From DASQBT01 sp963746955 (GTDB taxonomy: Bacteria; Pseudomonadota; Gammaproteobacteria; Burkholderiales; Thiobacillaceae): a stretch of 64,000 bases of DNA. The stretch lies in NCBI GenBank assembly GCA_963746955.1, contig CAVVDR010000009.1, positions 434,001-498,000 on the forward strand, read 5' to 3'. The notes beneath the pieces were generated by a model. That model made no database searches. It had not been told where the DNA came from and saw only the letters and a list, made by a program, of their open reading frames with translations. Positions 62,401 to 64,000 of the stretch are shown one piece after another (position 1 is the stretch's first letter; each line of letters begins with the position of its first letter). Both the position numbers and the translations under genes were made by a program.

Positions 62401-63860
62401 ATTACATCGACCTGAGAGATTTTCTTGCCCAACTTGAACAGCGCGGTGAATTAAAGCGAATCTCTTTGGAAGTCGATCCGAAACTCGAAATGACCGAGTT
62501 CTGCGACCGCATGCTCAAACAGGGCGGCCCGGCCATCCTGTTCGAGAAGCCCAAGGGCCACAGCATGCCGGTGCTGGGAAACCTGTTTGGGTCGGTTCAA
62601 AGAGTTGCCCTGGGCATGGGCGAGGAAGATCCGGGCAAGCTGCGGGAAATCGGTCAGCTGCTCGCCTATCTCAAAGAACCTGAACCGCCCAGGGGACTCA
62701 AGGATGCCTGGGACAAACTCCCCATCCTCAAGCAGGTGCTCAACATGGCGCCCAAGGAAGTGCGTTCGGCGCCGTGTCAGGAATTGGTCTGGGAAGGGGC
62801 CGACGTGGATCTCTCGCGCTTGCCCATCCAGACCTGCTGGCCGGGCGATGCCGGCCCGCTGATCACCTGGGGGCTGGTGGTCACCGCGGGTCCACACAAA
62901 GCGCGACAGAATCTGGGTATCTACCGGCAGCAGGTGATCGGACCCAACCGGGTCATTATGCGCTGGCTCGCGCACCGTGGCGGCGCGCTGGACTTTCGCG
63001 ATTTCCAGCAGGTCAGTCCGGGCAAGCCCTTCCCTCTGGCCGTTTCGCTGGGCGCCGATCCCGCAACGATGCTGGGGGCAGTCACGCCAGTACCGGATTC
63101 CTTGTCCGAATATCAGTTCGCCGGGCTGTTGCGCGGCGCGAAAACGGAAGTGGTGAACTGCCTGGGCAACGACTTGCAGGTGCCGGCAAGCAGCGAAATT
63201 GTTCTGGAAGGCCACATCCTTCCCGATGATATGGCGGCTGAAGGTCCGTTCGGCGACCATACCGGCTATTACAACGAAGTGGAAAAATTTCCGGTATTCA
63301 CCATCGACCGCGTGACGATGCGCAGGAACCCAATTTACCATTCCACCTACACCGGCAAGCCGCCGGACGAGCCGGCGATCCTGGGTGTGGCATTGAATGA
63401 AGTGTTTGTGCCGCTGCTGCAAAAGCAGTTCCCGGAAATCACCGATTTCTACCTGCCGCCTGAAGGCTGCAGCTACCGCATGGCGGTGGTAAGCATGAAG
63501 AAGAGTTATCCCGGCCACGCCAAACGCGTGATGTTCGGCGTATGGAGCTTCCTGCGCCAGTTCATGTACACCAAGTTCATCCTGGTGACCGATGAGGATG
63601 TGAACGTGCGTGATTGGAAGGAAGTCATCTGGGCACTGACCACCCGGGTGGACCCGGCGCGCGACACACTCATCGTGGAGAACACGCCGATCGATTATCT
63701 CGACTTCGCCAGCCCCGTTTCAGGCTTGGGCAGCAAGATGTGCATCGATGCCACCAACAAGTGGCCTGGCGAGACCCAACGCGAATGGGGCACGCCCATC
63801 CGCATGGATGACGCCGTCAAGAACCGCGTGGACGAACTTTTTGGAAAACTTGGCCTTTAG
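62397..63860 (+). CDS. ubiD: 4-hydroxy-3-polyprenylbenzoate decarboxylase UbiD
   Basis: Prenylated-FMN decarboxylase of 487 aa for ubiquinone synthesis. YIDLRDFLAQLEQRGELKRI, NLGIYRQQVIGPNRVIMRWLAHRGGALDF, AEGPFGDHTGYY and the C-terminal KMCIDATNKWPGE blocks match the family, including the Arg/Glu pairs of the active site. The partner UbiX, which makes the cofactor, is not in the window. Start overlaps hldE (ATGA). Confidence 0.97.
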   Translation: MNYIDLRDFLAQLEQRGELKRISLEVDPKLEMTEFCDRMLKQGGPAILFEKPKGHSMPVLGNLFGSVQRVALGMGEEDPGKLREIGQLLAYLKEPEPPRGLKDAWDKLPILKQVLNMAPKEVRSAPCQELVWEGADVDLSRLPIQTCWPGDAGPLITWGLVVTAGPHKARQNLGIYRQQVIGPNRVIMRWLAHRGGALDFRDFQQVSPGKPFPLAVSLGADPATMLGAVTPVPDSLSEYQFAGLLRGAKTEVVNCLGNDLQVPASSEIVLEGHILPDDMAAEGPFGDHTGYYNEVEKFPVFTIDRVTMRRNPIYHSTYTGKPPDEPAILGVALNEVFVPLLQKQFPEITDFYLPPEGCSYRMAVVSMKKSYPGHAKRVMFGVWSFLRQFMYTKFILVTDEDVNVRDWKEVIWALTTRVDPARDTLIVENTPIDYLDFASPVSGLGSKMCIDATNKWPGETQREWGTPIRMDDAVKNRVDELFGKLGL

Positions 63861-63869
63861 TCAGTCAAA

Positions 63870-64000
63870 TTATTCACGGTCGCCGCCCGCCCTGGTCCCT
63901 GGTCCCTGATAAAGCCATTCCAGCAGGGCATCCTGGGCAGCGGTGCCTTTTTCAGCATTGAGATCGTTGATGAAGAAAACCACGATCCAACGTTTCCCGT
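63870..64000 (-). CDS. C-terminal end of a probable D-Ala-D-Ala carboxypeptidase (partial)
   Basis: Forty-three codons ending in TAA at 63870, cut by the window edge. The tail reads KRWIVVFFINDLNAEKG, then AAQDALLEWLYQG, which is the typical last strand and helix of PBP4/DacB-type carboxypeptidases. Enough for a family guess only. It faces ubiD with 9 bp between stops. Confidence 0.55.
   Translation of the reverse strand, partial: GKRWIVVFFINDLNAEKGTAAQDALLEWLYQGPGTRAGGDRE

Overview
The window is about 64 kb of a GC-rich (roughly 60%) betaproteobacterial chromosome. The gene orders point to the Nitrosomonadales/Gallionellales side of the class: rubredoxin followed by pilG-pilH-pilI-pilJ-chpA, an uninterrupted dcw cluster from mraZ to ftsZ followed by lpxC, a DciA-like gene and secA, and pcm-like/rhodanese/tolC facing waaA. 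The assignment rests on gene content and order only; no database was searched.

Layout. 1-10.3 kb: rubredoxin, then the type IV pilus chemosensory operon ending in a 1957-aa ChpA hybrid kinase and a strong terminator. 10.6-14.2 kb: a two-gene ABC-2 exporter, then tonB-exbB-exbD converging on uppP. 15.2-18.2 kb: a secreted proline-rich protein, a TerB-fold protein, and a PEP-CTERM protein with a sigma-54-type promoter and a terminator. 18.2-23.3 kb: an accessory island with an IS1182-family element, an IS630-family element flanked by TA, a broken copy of the thiC 3' end, and a gene that appears to fuse a MACPF (perforin-like) domain to a phage tail-collar/fibre-tip-like domain. 23.3-25.4 kb: thiC with a TPP riboswitch and a leader terminator. 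25.5-33.4 kb: PCM-like methyltransferase, rhodanese, TolC, WaaA, a UDP-glucuronate 4-epimerase-like protein, a pteridine-reductase-like SDR, a MidA-type methyltransferase and a DUF2863 protein. 33.6-38.6 kb: secA, a DciA/DUF721 protein, then a small defence-like insert (RelE/ParE-type toxin-antitoxin pair and an SRA-like/HNH endonuclease). 38.6-57.3 kb, minus strand: lpxC, ftsZ, ftsA, ftsQ, ddl, murB, murC, murG, ftsW, murD, mraY, murF, murE, ftsI, ftsL, rsmH, mraZ, read from a promoter overlapped by a 10-bp-periodic MraZ operator. 57.4-57.7 kb: RNase P RNA. 57.8-64 kb: a DUF1269-like membrane protein, pyrC-rsmI, then yraN-diaA-dolP-like-hldE(C-terminal type)-ubiD, and the 3' end of a probable penicillin-binding carboxypeptidase.

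How the genes work together. The dcw genes are tightly packed, with 1-4 bp overlaps at most junctions from mraZ to murB, and build lipid II and the divisome. UppP recycles the undecaprenyl carrier used by MraY and MurG. LpxC, WaaA, HldE and DiaA/GmhA-type proteins serve lipopolysaccharide or replication control. The Pil/Chp genes control type IV pilus motility.

The most unusual object is the MACPF plus collar-like gene. It lies between a decayed thiC tail and the intact thiC, has a palindrome inside its candidate promoter, and sits next to two insertion sequences. Second are the SRA-HNH gene and toxin-antitoxin pair inserted between lpxC and dciA/secA, a terminator-like hairpin between ftsA and ftsZ, and a close match to a -24/-12 promoter before the PEP-CTERM gene.
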